A stretch of DNA of 21,863 nucleotides from DASUPK01 sp036505735 (GTDB taxonomy: Bacteria > Actinomycetota > Thermoleophilia > Solirubrobacterales > 70-9), in the NCBI GenBank assembly GCA_036505735.1, contig DASXSZ010000010.1:1-21863 (forward strand). Reading direction: 5' to 3'. Under the pieces are notes generated by a model. The model saw only the letters and a program-made list of their open reading frames with translations. It did not search any database and was not told where the DNA came from. The position numbers were made by a program, and so were the translations under genes. Positions 7,289-13,693 of this stretch are shown piece by piece. Within the stretch, counting starts at the first letter, position 1. Each line of letters starts with the position of its first letter.

Positions 7289-8402
7289 AATTCTGTACGT
7301 ACCGGTCGACCGGATCGACCTCCTGAAGCCTGCGCATTCCCTCGCGGATGTCCTTGGCGCGCCCGGCGCCGACGCCCTCCACGGCCTCGAGGTCGTCGTC
7401 GCTCGCGGCCAAGACCTCGTCCAGGCCGCCGAACTCCTGGATGATCCGCTGCACCACCAGCTTGGGCAGGCGCGGGATCCGGCCGAGCACGCGATGGCCG
7501 CGCGGGGACACCGGGAAGTCGAGGGTCGAGACCTTGCGGTCGTAGCCGAGCAGCTCGGCGAGGCGACCGAAGTCGAGCAGGTCCTGATGGGGCATCCGGG
7601 CGATCTGCGCGAGGGTGGTGGCCAGGTTCTCCTCGGTGTCCTCGACCGAGTAGTCGCGGATCAGGGCGGCCTTGTCGGCGGCGACGCCGACCATGGTCTC
7701 CTCGAGCTGCATCTCGATCAGGCGGCCCTCGGTGCCGAGCTCGACGATGTAGCGCTCGACCTCGACCGCCATCCGCGTCACCAGCTCGGCGCGCTGCAGG
7801 ACCGAGAGCACCTCGTAGAGGGCGACGCCCCCCTCGAACTCGAGCCGGGTGAGGCGCGTCGAGACCGCGTCCAGCCGGGCGCGGTACTTGTCCAGCGTCG
7901 CCAGGCCCTGGTTCGCCTTCGCCAGCACGGCGGGGATGTCCTGGAGGATGTACTTCATCCCGCCGAGGTAGAGCGAGACGACGTCGCGGCGCTCGGAGAT
8001 CGCCACAACCAGGGCGTCGGTCTGCTTGGAGACGCGCTCCGCGGTCCGGTGCCGCGTCCCGGTCTCCGACGAGAGGATCGTCGGGTCGGGCATCAGCTGG
8101 ACGTTGGCGCAGACGATCTTGGTCGCCTGCTCGTTGAGGACGATCGCCCCGTCCATCTTCGCCACCTGATAGAGCAGCGCCGGGGTGTAGTCGATGTCGA
8201 GGTTGATGCCCCCCGAAAAGAGAAAGGAGACCTCCTCTGGGTCTCCGATGACGATCAGCCCGCCGGTGCGCGAGTGGACGATGTTGTCGATTCCCTCGCG
8301 GAGAGCGGTCCCCGGGGCAACGATGTCCAGTGCCCTTAGAAGTCGCGGGTCCTGTCGCGCCTCCAACTCCTGTAGATCGTCGCCGGGAAGCGAAGACGCC
8401 AT
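7287..8402 (-). CDS. disA: DNA integrity scanning protein / diadenylate cyclase DisA
   Basis: DisA is an octamer that scans DNA and condenses two ATP into cyclic di-AMP, a second messenger for potassium and osmotic balance. At 371 residues it is full length. The DAC catalytic domain carries MDGAIVL (DGA at 84-86) and TRHRTAER (RHR at 117-119), both intact, with DYTPALLYQVAK just before. A helical linker follows. The C-terminal helix-hairpin-helix DNA-binding domain is visible as LEAVEGVGAGRAKDIREGMR near 340-360. The ATG at 8402 has no strong ribosome site. It sits downstream of radA, as in many Gram-positives, and upstream of carD, ispD and kup. A candidate promoter lies at 8482-8456. Confidence 0.97.
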   Translation of the reverse strand: MASSLPGDDLQELEARQDPRLLRALDIVAPGTALREGIDNIVHSRTGGLIVIGDPEEVSFLFSGGINLDIDYTPALLYQVAKMDGAIVLNEQATKIVCANVQLMPDPTILSSETGTRHRTAERVSKQTDALVVAISERRDVVSLYLGGMKYILQDIPAVLAKANQGLATLDKYRARLDAVSTRLTRLEFEGGVALYEVLSVLQRAELVTRMAVEVERYIVELGTEGRLIEMQLEETMVGVAADKAALIRDYSVEDTEENLATTLAQIARMPHQDLLDFGRLAELLGYDRKVSTLDFPVSPRGHRVLGRIPRLPKLVVQRIIQEFGGLDEVLAASDDDLEAVEGVGAGRAKDIREGMRRLQEVDPVDRYVQN

Positions 8403-8455
8403 CAGGGTTGATGAAAGCAGAAAGCAAACCCGCTTGATTTGCGGCGAAATCCGTG

Positions 8456-8482
8456 TTGATAGGTCGGGTTAGCGGTTGTCAA
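8456..8482 (-). promoter_or_regulatory. Candidate sigma-70-type promoter for disA
   Basis: Reading the minus strand, TTGACA (8482-8477) is a perfect -35 hexamer. TATCAA (8461-8456) matches four of six -10 positions, with a spacer of 15 nt, which is short. It would give a leader of about 45 nt before the disA ATG at 8402. The -35 overlaps the outer arm of the inverted repeat at 8475-8573. Confidence 0.4.
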
Positions 8483-8573
8483 GCCCTTCTGGCGGGCGGG
8501 TCCTGTCGCGGAATTGGACCGCGGATCGAGGCATCTCACCGCGGATCCAATTCCGCGCCACCCGCCCGACAAC
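8475..8573. repeat. Nested inverted repeat between radA and disA
   Basis: Three concentric complementary blocks are visible. Outer: GTTGTC 8475-8480 with GACAAC 8568-8573. Middle: CGGGCGGGT 8493-8501 with ACCCGCCCG 8560-8568; the two blocks share base 8568. Inner: CGCGGAATTGGA 8507-8518 with TCCAATTCCGCG 8546-8557, continued by CCGCGG 8519-8524 and CCGCGG 8539-8544 around a single bulged A (8545). The inner stem is therefore 18 bp with a 14-nt loop. There is no T-run after it on either strand. It occupies most of the 220-nt gap between radA and disA and could be a terminator, a protein-binding site or a small mobile repeat. Confidence 0.65.
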
Positions 8574-8622
8574 GGCTCGGCAACACGCCTCTCCTCAGTC
8601 GGCGCCACCCGGCGAGCGGCGT

Positions 8623-9996
8623 TTACGCCGCCCGGCGAAGCTGACCGCGCGCGCCACCGCCTGAAAGCGCAGCCTGGATGCTGTCGACGGGCGACAGGCC
8701 GCGGATCGGCTCGTCGGCTGGTGAAGGGCCCAGGACCCTGTCGAGGCCGAACTTGCGGGCCTCCGCGACGCGGCGGTCGCCGTGGGCGACGTAGCGGACC
8801 TCGCCGGTCAGCCCGATCTCTCCGAAGCAGGCGAGCGGCTTCCCGCCGGTCTCGAGTGCGCGGCCGGACTGGGCCGACGCGACGGCAAGCGCGATGGCCA
8901 GATCCGCGCCGGGCTCATCGACGCGGATGCCGCCCGCGACGTTCACAAAGACATCGGCTGAGGAAAGGGAGATGCCCGCGTGGCGCATCAGGACGGCCAG
9001 GACCAGGGCAAGGCGGTTGCGGTCCACTCCGGTGGCCGTCCGGCGGGGAGGCACGATCTCGGTCGGCGCGACCAGCGCCTGGAGCTCGACCAGCAACGGC
9101 CGGGTTCCCTCCATCGCGCAGAGCACCACTGAACCGGGGGCGGGTCGCGCCTCCCCGACGAAGCGCGCCGACGGGTCGACGACCTCGACCAGGCCGCCCT
9201 GGCGCATCTCGAAGACACCGACCTCGCTGGTGGCGCCGAAGCGGTTCTTGAGCGCCCGCAGCGTCCGGAAGGTCCGCTCCCGCTCTCCCTCGAAGTGAAG
9301 GACGCAGTCGACCAGGTGCTCGAGCGCGCGCGGGCCGGCGAGCGATCCCTCCTTGGTGACGTGGCCGATCAGGATCAGGGTCACGTCGAGCCGCTTGGCC
9401 GCCTCGAGCAGCGCGGAGGTCGCCTCCCGGATCGCCCCGACGCTCCCGGGCGCCGCGTCCGGGATCGCCAGCGTCTGGACGGAGTCGATCACGCAGGCGG
9501 CGGGGCGCTCGGCCTCGAGAGCCGTGAGCACCGACTCGAGCGACGGCTCCGCGAGCATGGGCACCGACAGTGCCGCCTCTCCCAGGCGCTCCGCCCGGCG
9601 GCGGACCTGCGCCGCGGACTCCTCGCCGGAGACGTAAAGCACGTCATCTCCGGCGGCGGCGATGTTGGCGAGCGCCATCCCGGCAAGGGTGCTCTTGCCG
9701 ATCCCGGGCGCACCGCCGAGCAGCACGAGAGAGCCGGGGACCAGGCCACCGCCGAGCACCCGGTCGAGCTCGGCGATCCCGGTTCCGAGCCGCTGGTAAC
9801 GCTCTGCCTTCACCTCCCTGAGCGGGACCGGCCTCGGCCCCGCGGCGCGCCGGGCGCCGCCGCGGACGGCCCGCGAGGCGGGGGCGCTCACCTCCTCGAG
9901 CGTGTTCCAGGCGCCACAGCCCGAGCATTGCCCGGTCCAGGTGAGAGCGGAATGACCGCACTCAGAGCATCGATACGAGGCTGATCTCGCGGCCAT
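8623..9996 (-). CDS. radA: DNA repair protein RadA (Sms)
   Basis: RadA is a RecA-like ATPase that processes recombination intermediates and drives branch migration with RecA. At 457 residues it is full length. The N-terminal zinc finger has Cys10, Cys13, Cys24 and Cys27 (YRCSECG, GQCSGCGAW). The Walker A motif GGAPGIGKST is at 94-103, VLYVSGEES at 119-127, and VIDSVQTL (Walker B) at about 169-176. The RadA-specific KNRFG is at 250-254. The C-terminal Lon-like domain includes DLAIALAVASA and CFGEIGLTGEVRYV. It follows tetR after 57 nt, with the ATG at 9996. The disA gene lies downstream, a pairing known from many Gram-positives. Confidence 0.97.
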   Translation of the reverse strand: MAARSASYRCSECGHSALTWTGQCSGCGAWNTLEEVSAPASRAVRGGARRAAGPRPVPLREVKAERYQRLGTGIAELDRVLGGGLVPGSLVLLGGAPGIGKSTLAGMALANIAAAGDDVLYVSGEESAAQVRRRAERLGEAALSVPMLAEPSLESVLTALEAERPAACVIDSVQTLAIPDAAPGSVGAIREATSALLEAAKRLDVTLILIGHVTKEGSLAGPRALEHLVDCVLHFEGERERTFRTLRALKNRFGATSEVGVFEMRQGGLVEVVDPSARFVGEARPAPGSVVLCAMEGTRPLLVELQALVAPTEIVPPRRTATGVDRNRLALVLAVLMRHAGISLSSADVFVNVAGGIRVDEPGADLAIALAVASAQSGRALETGGKPLACFGEIGLTGEVRYVAHGDRRVAEARKFGLDRVLGPSPADEPIRGLSPVDSIQAALSGGGARGQLRRAA

Positions 9997-10053
9997 CCAC
10001 TCAGGCTAGGGATGAGCCCCGACGCCTCCCCGCGGCCTGTGTCCCGGCTGTCC

Positions 10054-10719
10054 CTACTTCGTGTCGGTTTCGATCAGCTGCCCGAAGAGCAGGTCGAATA
10101 GAGGTACGTAGAGGTCGAGCGGAGCCGCCTCCGGATCGACCAGATGCTGGACCGCGAGCCCCACGTCCAGGGCGATCATCGCGGTCGCGATCTGCTCCGG
10201 CGGTAGCGGCGGCTTGCGGCCGACCTCCTTGAAGATGGTCTTCGCCTGCTCCGCAAGGACGCCGCGATTGCCGCTCCAGAAGGTCGCCGCAAGCTTGCGG
10301 AAATCCTCGTCCCGCGCCGCCTGGGTCAGGCACTCGAGCCAGAGCCGGAACAGCCAGGTTCCCCCCTCGCCCTTCTGGACGTCGCGGACCCGCTCGATTC
10401 CCCAGCGCAGGCGTTCCCGAGGCGGTCCGGGCTGTTCCAGCGCCTCTTCAGCCAGCTCGGCGTAGCGGTTGTAGATCCGCGTGTGCAGGAGCTCCACGAA
10501 CAGTTCGCCCTTGCTCCCGAAGTTGGAATAGAAGGCTCCGCGGGTGAACCCGGCCTCCGCGGCGATCTCCTCGACGCTTGAGCCCTGCAGCCCCCTCCGC
10601 AGGAAGACGCGCTCCGCCGCGTCGAGAAGTCGCTTCCGAGTCTCCGCCTGCTTCTCCTTGCGCGTAAGCCTGGTCCGAGTCCGGCGCCGCGGAACCGTGG
10701 CCTGGGCGGGTGCGGCCAT
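10054..10719 (-). CDS. TetR/AcrR-family transcriptional regulator
   Basis: This 221-residue protein has an N-terminal helix-turn-helix (about residues 27-75): TRKRLLDAAERVFLRRG, then SSVEEIAAEAGFTRGAFYSN and FGSKGELF, the classic TetR recognition helix pattern. The remainder is a helical ligand-binding and dimerisation domain that does not reveal the ligand. A basic arm (RRRTRTRLTRKEKQ) precedes the helix-turn-helix. The start ATG lies 2 nt after the stop of a three-helix membrane gene, so the two are one operon. TetR regulators usually control adjacent genes, and a palindrome just upstream of that operon (11182-11215) is a good candidate operator. The regulator therefore probably represses itself and the membrane protein. 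Confidence 0.93.
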   Translation of the reverse strand: MAAPAQATVPRRRTRTRLTRKEKQAETRKRLLDAAERVFLRRGLQGSSVEEIAAEAGFTRGAFYSNFGSKGELFVELLHTRIYNRYAELAEEALEQPGPPRERLRWGIERVRDVQKGEGGTWLFRLWLECLTQAARDEDFRKLAATFWSGNRGVLAEQAKTIFKEVGRKPPLPPEQIATAMIALDVGLAVQHLVDPEAAPLDLYVPLFDLLFGQLIETDTK

Positions 10720-10721
10720 CC

Positions 10722-11177
10722 TCAGAAGGCCGGCTGGTTCGGCAGCGACGATCCGGCGAAGAAGAAGAACCAGACCTCGAAGGCGATCAGGCCGAGGACT
10801 GCCACGATCACGAAGAGGCGCTCAACCGGGTCGCTCTGCTCTTCGCCCGGGCGTCGGGCCTCGTCCCGGAAGCTGCGGTTCCATGACATCCGCCGCACCC
10901 TGGCCTGCCGCTCCTCGTCCGAGACCCACCGGCCTCGCAGCCGCGACCCCACCACCAGCGCCAGCCAGTAGCTGATCAGGATGCCGAGGGTGATCAGAAT
11001 CGCCAGCGAGGGGGTCACATCCTGTCTCGTACCGGCGATCCGCGAGGCGATCCAGATCCAGGCGATTGGAATGCCGAGGGCAACAACGATCGCAAGCACC
11101 AATCCGGATGCCTCGGAGGCGATGCTCCTGGCGAGAAGGAGCGGGTGCCGTCGCGAGCTGTCAGGGGCTCTCCGCAT
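10722..11177 (-). CDS. Three-helix membrane protein of unknown function, paralogue 1
   Basis: The 151-residue protein has three predicted membrane segments at about 23-47, 57-79 and 120-142. Between the second and third lies a basic cytoplasmic-type loop with MSWNRSFRD (98-105) and SDPVERLFV (115-123). It ends in FFAGSSLPNQP. All these motifs recur at matching positions in the protein encoded at 12012-12452, so the two are clear paralogues: WNRSxRD, SDPVERLFV, FFAGxxxPN, plus GxPxxWIxxAS in helix 1 and GILxSY in helix 2. I do not recognise a named family. The ATG at 11177 begins 4 nt from a 34-bp palindrome, suggesting a very short leader. The tetR gene follows after 2 nt. Confidence 0.85.
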   Translation of the reverse strand: MRRAPDSSRRHPLLLARSIASEASGLVLAIVVALGIPIAWIWIASRIAGTRQDVTPSLAILITLGILISYWLALVVGSRLRGRWVSDEERQARVRRMSWNRSFRDEARRPGEEQSDPVERLFVIVAVLGLIAFEVWFFFFAGSSLPNQPAF

Positions 11178-11181
11178 CTCG

Positions 11182-11215
11182 GATACAGATGTGCATTCTA
11201 ATACATCCTGGTATC
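11182..11215. promoter_or_regulatory. Candidate TetR operator (34-bp imperfect palindrome)
   Basis: The site is centred between 11198 and 11199. Outer arms GATAC (11182-11186) and GTATC (11211-11215) are perfectly complementary. The core TGCATTC|TAATACA matches its complement at 10 of 14 positions. It is clearly AT-richer than its surroundings. Read on the minus strand it contains TAGAAT (11199-11194), a possible -10 element. Its position directly ahead of the membrane gene-tetR operon fits an autoregulatory operator. Confidence 0.5.
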
Positions 11216-11329
11216 TGAGTGCCGGAGCCGCACCGCCACCGGTACCCCAGCGAGGAGGTGGTCGCGGGTAAAGCGCGTAGGCAAGCGGTCAACGTCAGCC
11301 GGGCACGATCCGAGCCTACTCCCCCGGCT

Positions 11330-11381
11330 GGCGGGTAGACCCGCCCGCCTACACGGCCCCTCCGGGGGCGCCAGCGGCGCC
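11330..11381 (-). terminator. Cluster of GC hairpins after the methyltransferase gene
   Basis: GGCGGG-TAGA-CCCGCC (11330-11345), GCCCC/GGGGC (11356-11360/11365-11369) and GGCGCC-AGC-GGCGCC (11367-11381) lie 20-70 nt beyond the methyltransferase stop on the minus strand. No U-run follows, so termination is only plausible. Apart from this cluster and the palindrome at 11182-11215, the 224-nt gap to 11177 shows nothing else. Confidence 0.35.
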
Positions 11382-11401
11382 GTGCGCGGCCTTCGCGCCG
11401 G

Positions 11402-12019
11402 TCACGCGAACCGCAGGCGGTAGAGCGTGATGACGTCCCGCACCCGCATCTCGATCGACCAGCGGCGGCTCGCCTCCTCGACGAACGCCTCCCCCGCCGG
11501 CCGACCGGGATCGGCGATCCACGCCTCCGGCGCGAGCCGAGGCAGGAGCGAGAGCAGCCGAGCGACGCTGGGGCGCTCGTAGAGGACGTCGGCGGCGAGC
11601 ACCAGGTCGAATGGCGCCCGTCCGATGAGCTCGTCGGGCGCGCCCCAATCGACCAGAGCGGTCTCGACGCGAAGGTCGTTCTCGCCTGCGTTGCGCGCGA
11701 CCAGCTCGAGCGCCTCCGAGTCGCCGTCCGTGGCCAGCACCTCGGCACCCGCCCGGGCGGCGGCGAGGCTCGGCACCGCAAGCCCGCAGCCGAGTTCGAC
11801 CGCGCGGAGTCCATCCAGGGGGACGCCCTCCAGCTCGCGCGCCAGCGCAACTCCGCTGCGCCAGAGAATCGACCAATATGGCGCGAGCGGGGCCCATTCG
11901 ACGGGGCCGTCATCGGGGATCTCGGCGCCCTCGGTGGGCTGGAGCAGCCGGAGCTCGCCGCCGGGCAGCTCGATCGTCTGCGTGACGAGCTCCCAGCCTG
12001 AGGGGGTCGTGCTAGCCAG
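11402..12019 (-). CDS. Class I SAM-dependent methyltransferase with unusual start
   Basis: The fold is recognised from VELGCGLAVPSLAAARAGAE (SAM motif I, about residues 74-93 if translation starts at the CTG), VLATDGDSEALELV with the acidic ribose-binding position, ALVDWGAP, and FDLVLAADVLYE. The upstream part TIELPGGELRLLQP and LAPYWSILWRSGVALA is typical of the methyltransferase-16/NNMT-like proteins common in actinobacteria, so it belongs to the gene. No ATG, GTG or TTG exists in frame between an upstream TGA and a GTG at 11776, and starting there would cut motif I in half. The most likely start is CTG at 12019, overlapping the stop of the preceding membrane gene (CTGGCTAG), giving 205 residues. 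The methyl acceptor is unknown, possibly a protein or small amine. Confidence 0.8.
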   Translation of the reverse strand: MASTTPSGWELVTQTIELPGGELRLLQPTEGAEIPDDGPVEWAPLAPYWSILWRSGVALARELEGVPLDGLRAVELGCGLAVPSLAAARAGAEVLATDGDSEALELVARNAGENDLRVETALVDWGAPDELIGRAPFDLVLAADVLYERPSVARLLSLLPRLAPEAWIADPGRPAGEAFVEEASRRWSIEMRVRDVITLYRLRFA

Positions 12020-12452
12020 GGCTATTCGGGAACGGCGCCCCAGCGAAGAACGCGAACCAGATCAGGAAGGCGATCATCGAGACGATCGCCGTCGCGACGA
12101 AGAGCCTCTCGACCGGATCGCTCCGGTGGTGGCCCGGCTTGTATGGCGTGTCGCGCATGCTCCGGTTCCAGGGGTCGCGCGCACCTCTCCGGCCCACCTG
12201 TTCGCGCGCGAGCAGGCGCGCCCTGATCCACGAGGCGATCAGCAGGAGGCCGTAGTAGGAGACCAGGATGCCGGTCCCGATGAAGACTGCGACCGGCCCG
12301 TTCACGGCTCCCGTCTTCCCATAGAACTGGGAGGCGACGAAGATCCAGAAGAGCGGAACGCCGAAGCCGATCAGGAGCGCCCCGACCAGCGTGAAAGCCG
12401 TCGAGCCGGTGCCGAGTAGAACTTTCCTGATCGCTGTCAGCACTGCGGTCAT
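12012..12452 (-). CDS. Three-helix membrane protein of unknown function, paralogue 2
   Basis: The protein has 146 residues from the ATG at 12452. It has three predicted membrane segments at about 18-41, 54-76 and 117-138. A basic loop holds DPWNRSMRD (93-101) and SDPVERLFV (111-119), and the C-terminus is FFAGAPFPNSPG. It is a paralogue of the protein at 10722-11177, sharing every one of these motifs. An upstream in-frame start at 12518 would overlap the aldo/keto reductase stop by 23 nt. The ATG at 12452 was chosen because it leaves a normal gap of 43 nt and begins just ahead of helix 1; an AAAGGA lies 12 nt before it. The methyltransferase reading frame begins across its stop codon. Confidence 0.82.
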   Translation of the reverse strand: MTAVLTAIRKVLLGTGSTAFTLVGALLIGFGVPLFWIFVASQFYGKTGAVNGPVAVFIGTGILVSYYGLLLIASWIRARLLAREQVGRRGARDPWNRSMRDTPYKPGHHRSDPVERLFVATAIVSMIAFLIWFAFFAGAPFPNSPG

Positions 12453-12495
12453 GTTCGCGATCGATCCTTTGAAGCGCCTGGCGTCTCCGACGAGG

Positions 12496-13644
12496 TTAGC
12501 GGGCGGGCTCGGGCGCAAGATTCCGCAAATCGCGCTCCGGATCGATCTCCCAGTGGCTCCCCGCCTCCGCCAGCTCCGGGGTGACTTGCCACCGGTCCGG
12601 GCGCTCCTCGCCGGAATGGTCCAGGGTGGCGCCCTTCAGCGCCATGCATCCCGCGTTGTCGCCGATCGCGCGGATCTCATCGACGTCGCTCGGGCTGAGT
12701 CTGTGCTCTGACGGAAGCGCCGCAAGCTCCGCGCGCTTGGACTCGATCGGCCTCGCCCCTTCCCCCGCCTCCTGGATCAGCGTCGGGACCACGCAGCGAA
12801 CGGGCTCGTGGGCCAGATTCCATTGGCAGGCGAGCTGCATGGGGGTCAGGTTCGCGCGACCGGCGATCGGCCGCAGGCGATCCAGCTTCGCCCGGCCCTC
12901 GGCGATCCAGCCATCCGGCCGGAAGCGGCGGTGGTCGCCGGACGGCAGCTCGGTCTCGGGTGTGACGTCGTCCCAGAACAGGCCGCCGTAGTCGACGACC
13001 CGGGTGATCACGCGGACCCCGTGCTGCGCCGCGGCCGGAAGGCAGAGCTCCCCCGGCCAGGGCTCCAACGGGTTGAGGATGATCATCGCCCAGTCGATCA
13101 GCTCGCCGAAGCGCTCGAAGCAGGCGATCAGGTCGAGCGTGAAGCCGTTGGCGGGACCGGGCGCAACGCCGATCGCATCGGTGAGGCCGGCATCGCGCAG
13201 CGCGGCCATGCCGTCCCAGACGGCCTCGCTCTCGTAGCCCGTCCGGTCGGGGTTGTGGAGAAGTAGGACGTCGAACTCGTCCTGCCCCAGGCGGTCTAGG
13301 CTGCGCTCGGCCGCCATCCGCAGGTAGGACCCATACTGCTCGGGCCCCCGCAGGCGGGCATCGGTGAACCGCGGGAACCCTTTGGGCCCGTCCCGCTCCC
13401 CCTCGTAGAAGTCGTGGCCGACCGCCCCGATCAGGCTGTAGCCGTCCCGAGGGATGCCGCCCAGAGCCCATCCGAGCAGCGAGTCGGCCTCGCCCTGACC
13501 GTAGGCGTCGGCGGTGAGCACTGTGTCGATGCCGCGACCCGGGCGCAGGAGCCCCTGCAGTCGCGCCTCATCGATCGCCTCGCCGAAGCGCACATATCGC
13601 CCCCCGCTCCAGCTGCCGATCGCCTTCTTGCCGGGCTCACGCAC
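12496..13644 (-). CDS. Aldo/keto reductase-fold protein lacking canonical catalytic residues
   Basis: The 382-residue chain follows the aldo/keto reductase barrel: VLTADAYGQGEADSLLGWAL (strand/helix 2), YSLIGAVGHDF, FDVLLLHNPD (strand 4, His130), MAALRDAGLTDAIGVAPG and LACQWNLAHEPVRCVVPTL near the cofactor end. Family members normally have a Asp-Tyr-Lys-His tetrad. Here Tyr48 and His130 are present. The Asp position aligns with Leu43 (VLTADAYG versus FDTADVYG), and the Lys position with Ala74 (IGAVG versus xTKVG). It is therefore either a divergent reductase or a non-catalytic relative; I recall similar actinobacterial proteins with the same substitutions. It starts with GTG at 13644 and has a weak ribosome site. 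It lies 49 nt after the NiCoT permease and 43 nt before the membrane protein, so it may be read through from the metal operon. Confidence 0.85.
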   Translation of the reverse strand: MREPGKKAIGSWSGGRYVRFGEAIDEARLQGLLRPGRGIDTVLTADAYGQGEADSLLGWALGGIPRDGYSLIGAVGHDFYEGERDGPKGFPRFTDARLRGPEQYGSYLRMAAERSLDRLGQDEFDVLLLHNPDRTGYESEAVWDGMAALRDAGLTDAIGVAPGPANGFTLDLIACFERFGELIDWAMIILNPLEPWPGELCLPAAAQHGVRVITRVVDYGGLFWDDVTPETELPSGDHRRFRPDGWIAEGRAKLDRLRPIAGRANLTPMQLACQWNLAHEPVRCVVPTLIQEAGEGARPIESKRAELAALPSEHRLSPSDVDEIRAIGDNAGCMALKGATLDHSGEERPDRWQVTPELAEAGSHWEIDPERDLRNLAPEPAR

Positions 13645-13693
13645 GCTTCAACGGTACCGAGCCGGGTTCTGCCGGCGACCTGCTCTGCGGCGG

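Noticed and set aside
7252..8427. Upstream extension of the carD frame through disA
   Set aside because: It overlaps the well-supported disA in another frame with Arg/Pro-rich composition; only the last 24 codons before the ATG are plausible as an N-terminal arm.
8403..8622. Possible c-di-AMP riboswitch in the radA-disA gap
   Set aside because: The nested stems do not show the conserved elements of the ydaO-type motif, and the structure is mostly upstream of the candidate promoter.
11161..11913. Alternative minus-strand frames over the methyltransferase (11161-11913 and 11349-11897)
   Set aside because: They have ordinary start codons but Arg/Ser-rich shadow translations; all SAM-methyltransferase motifs are in the 11402 frame.
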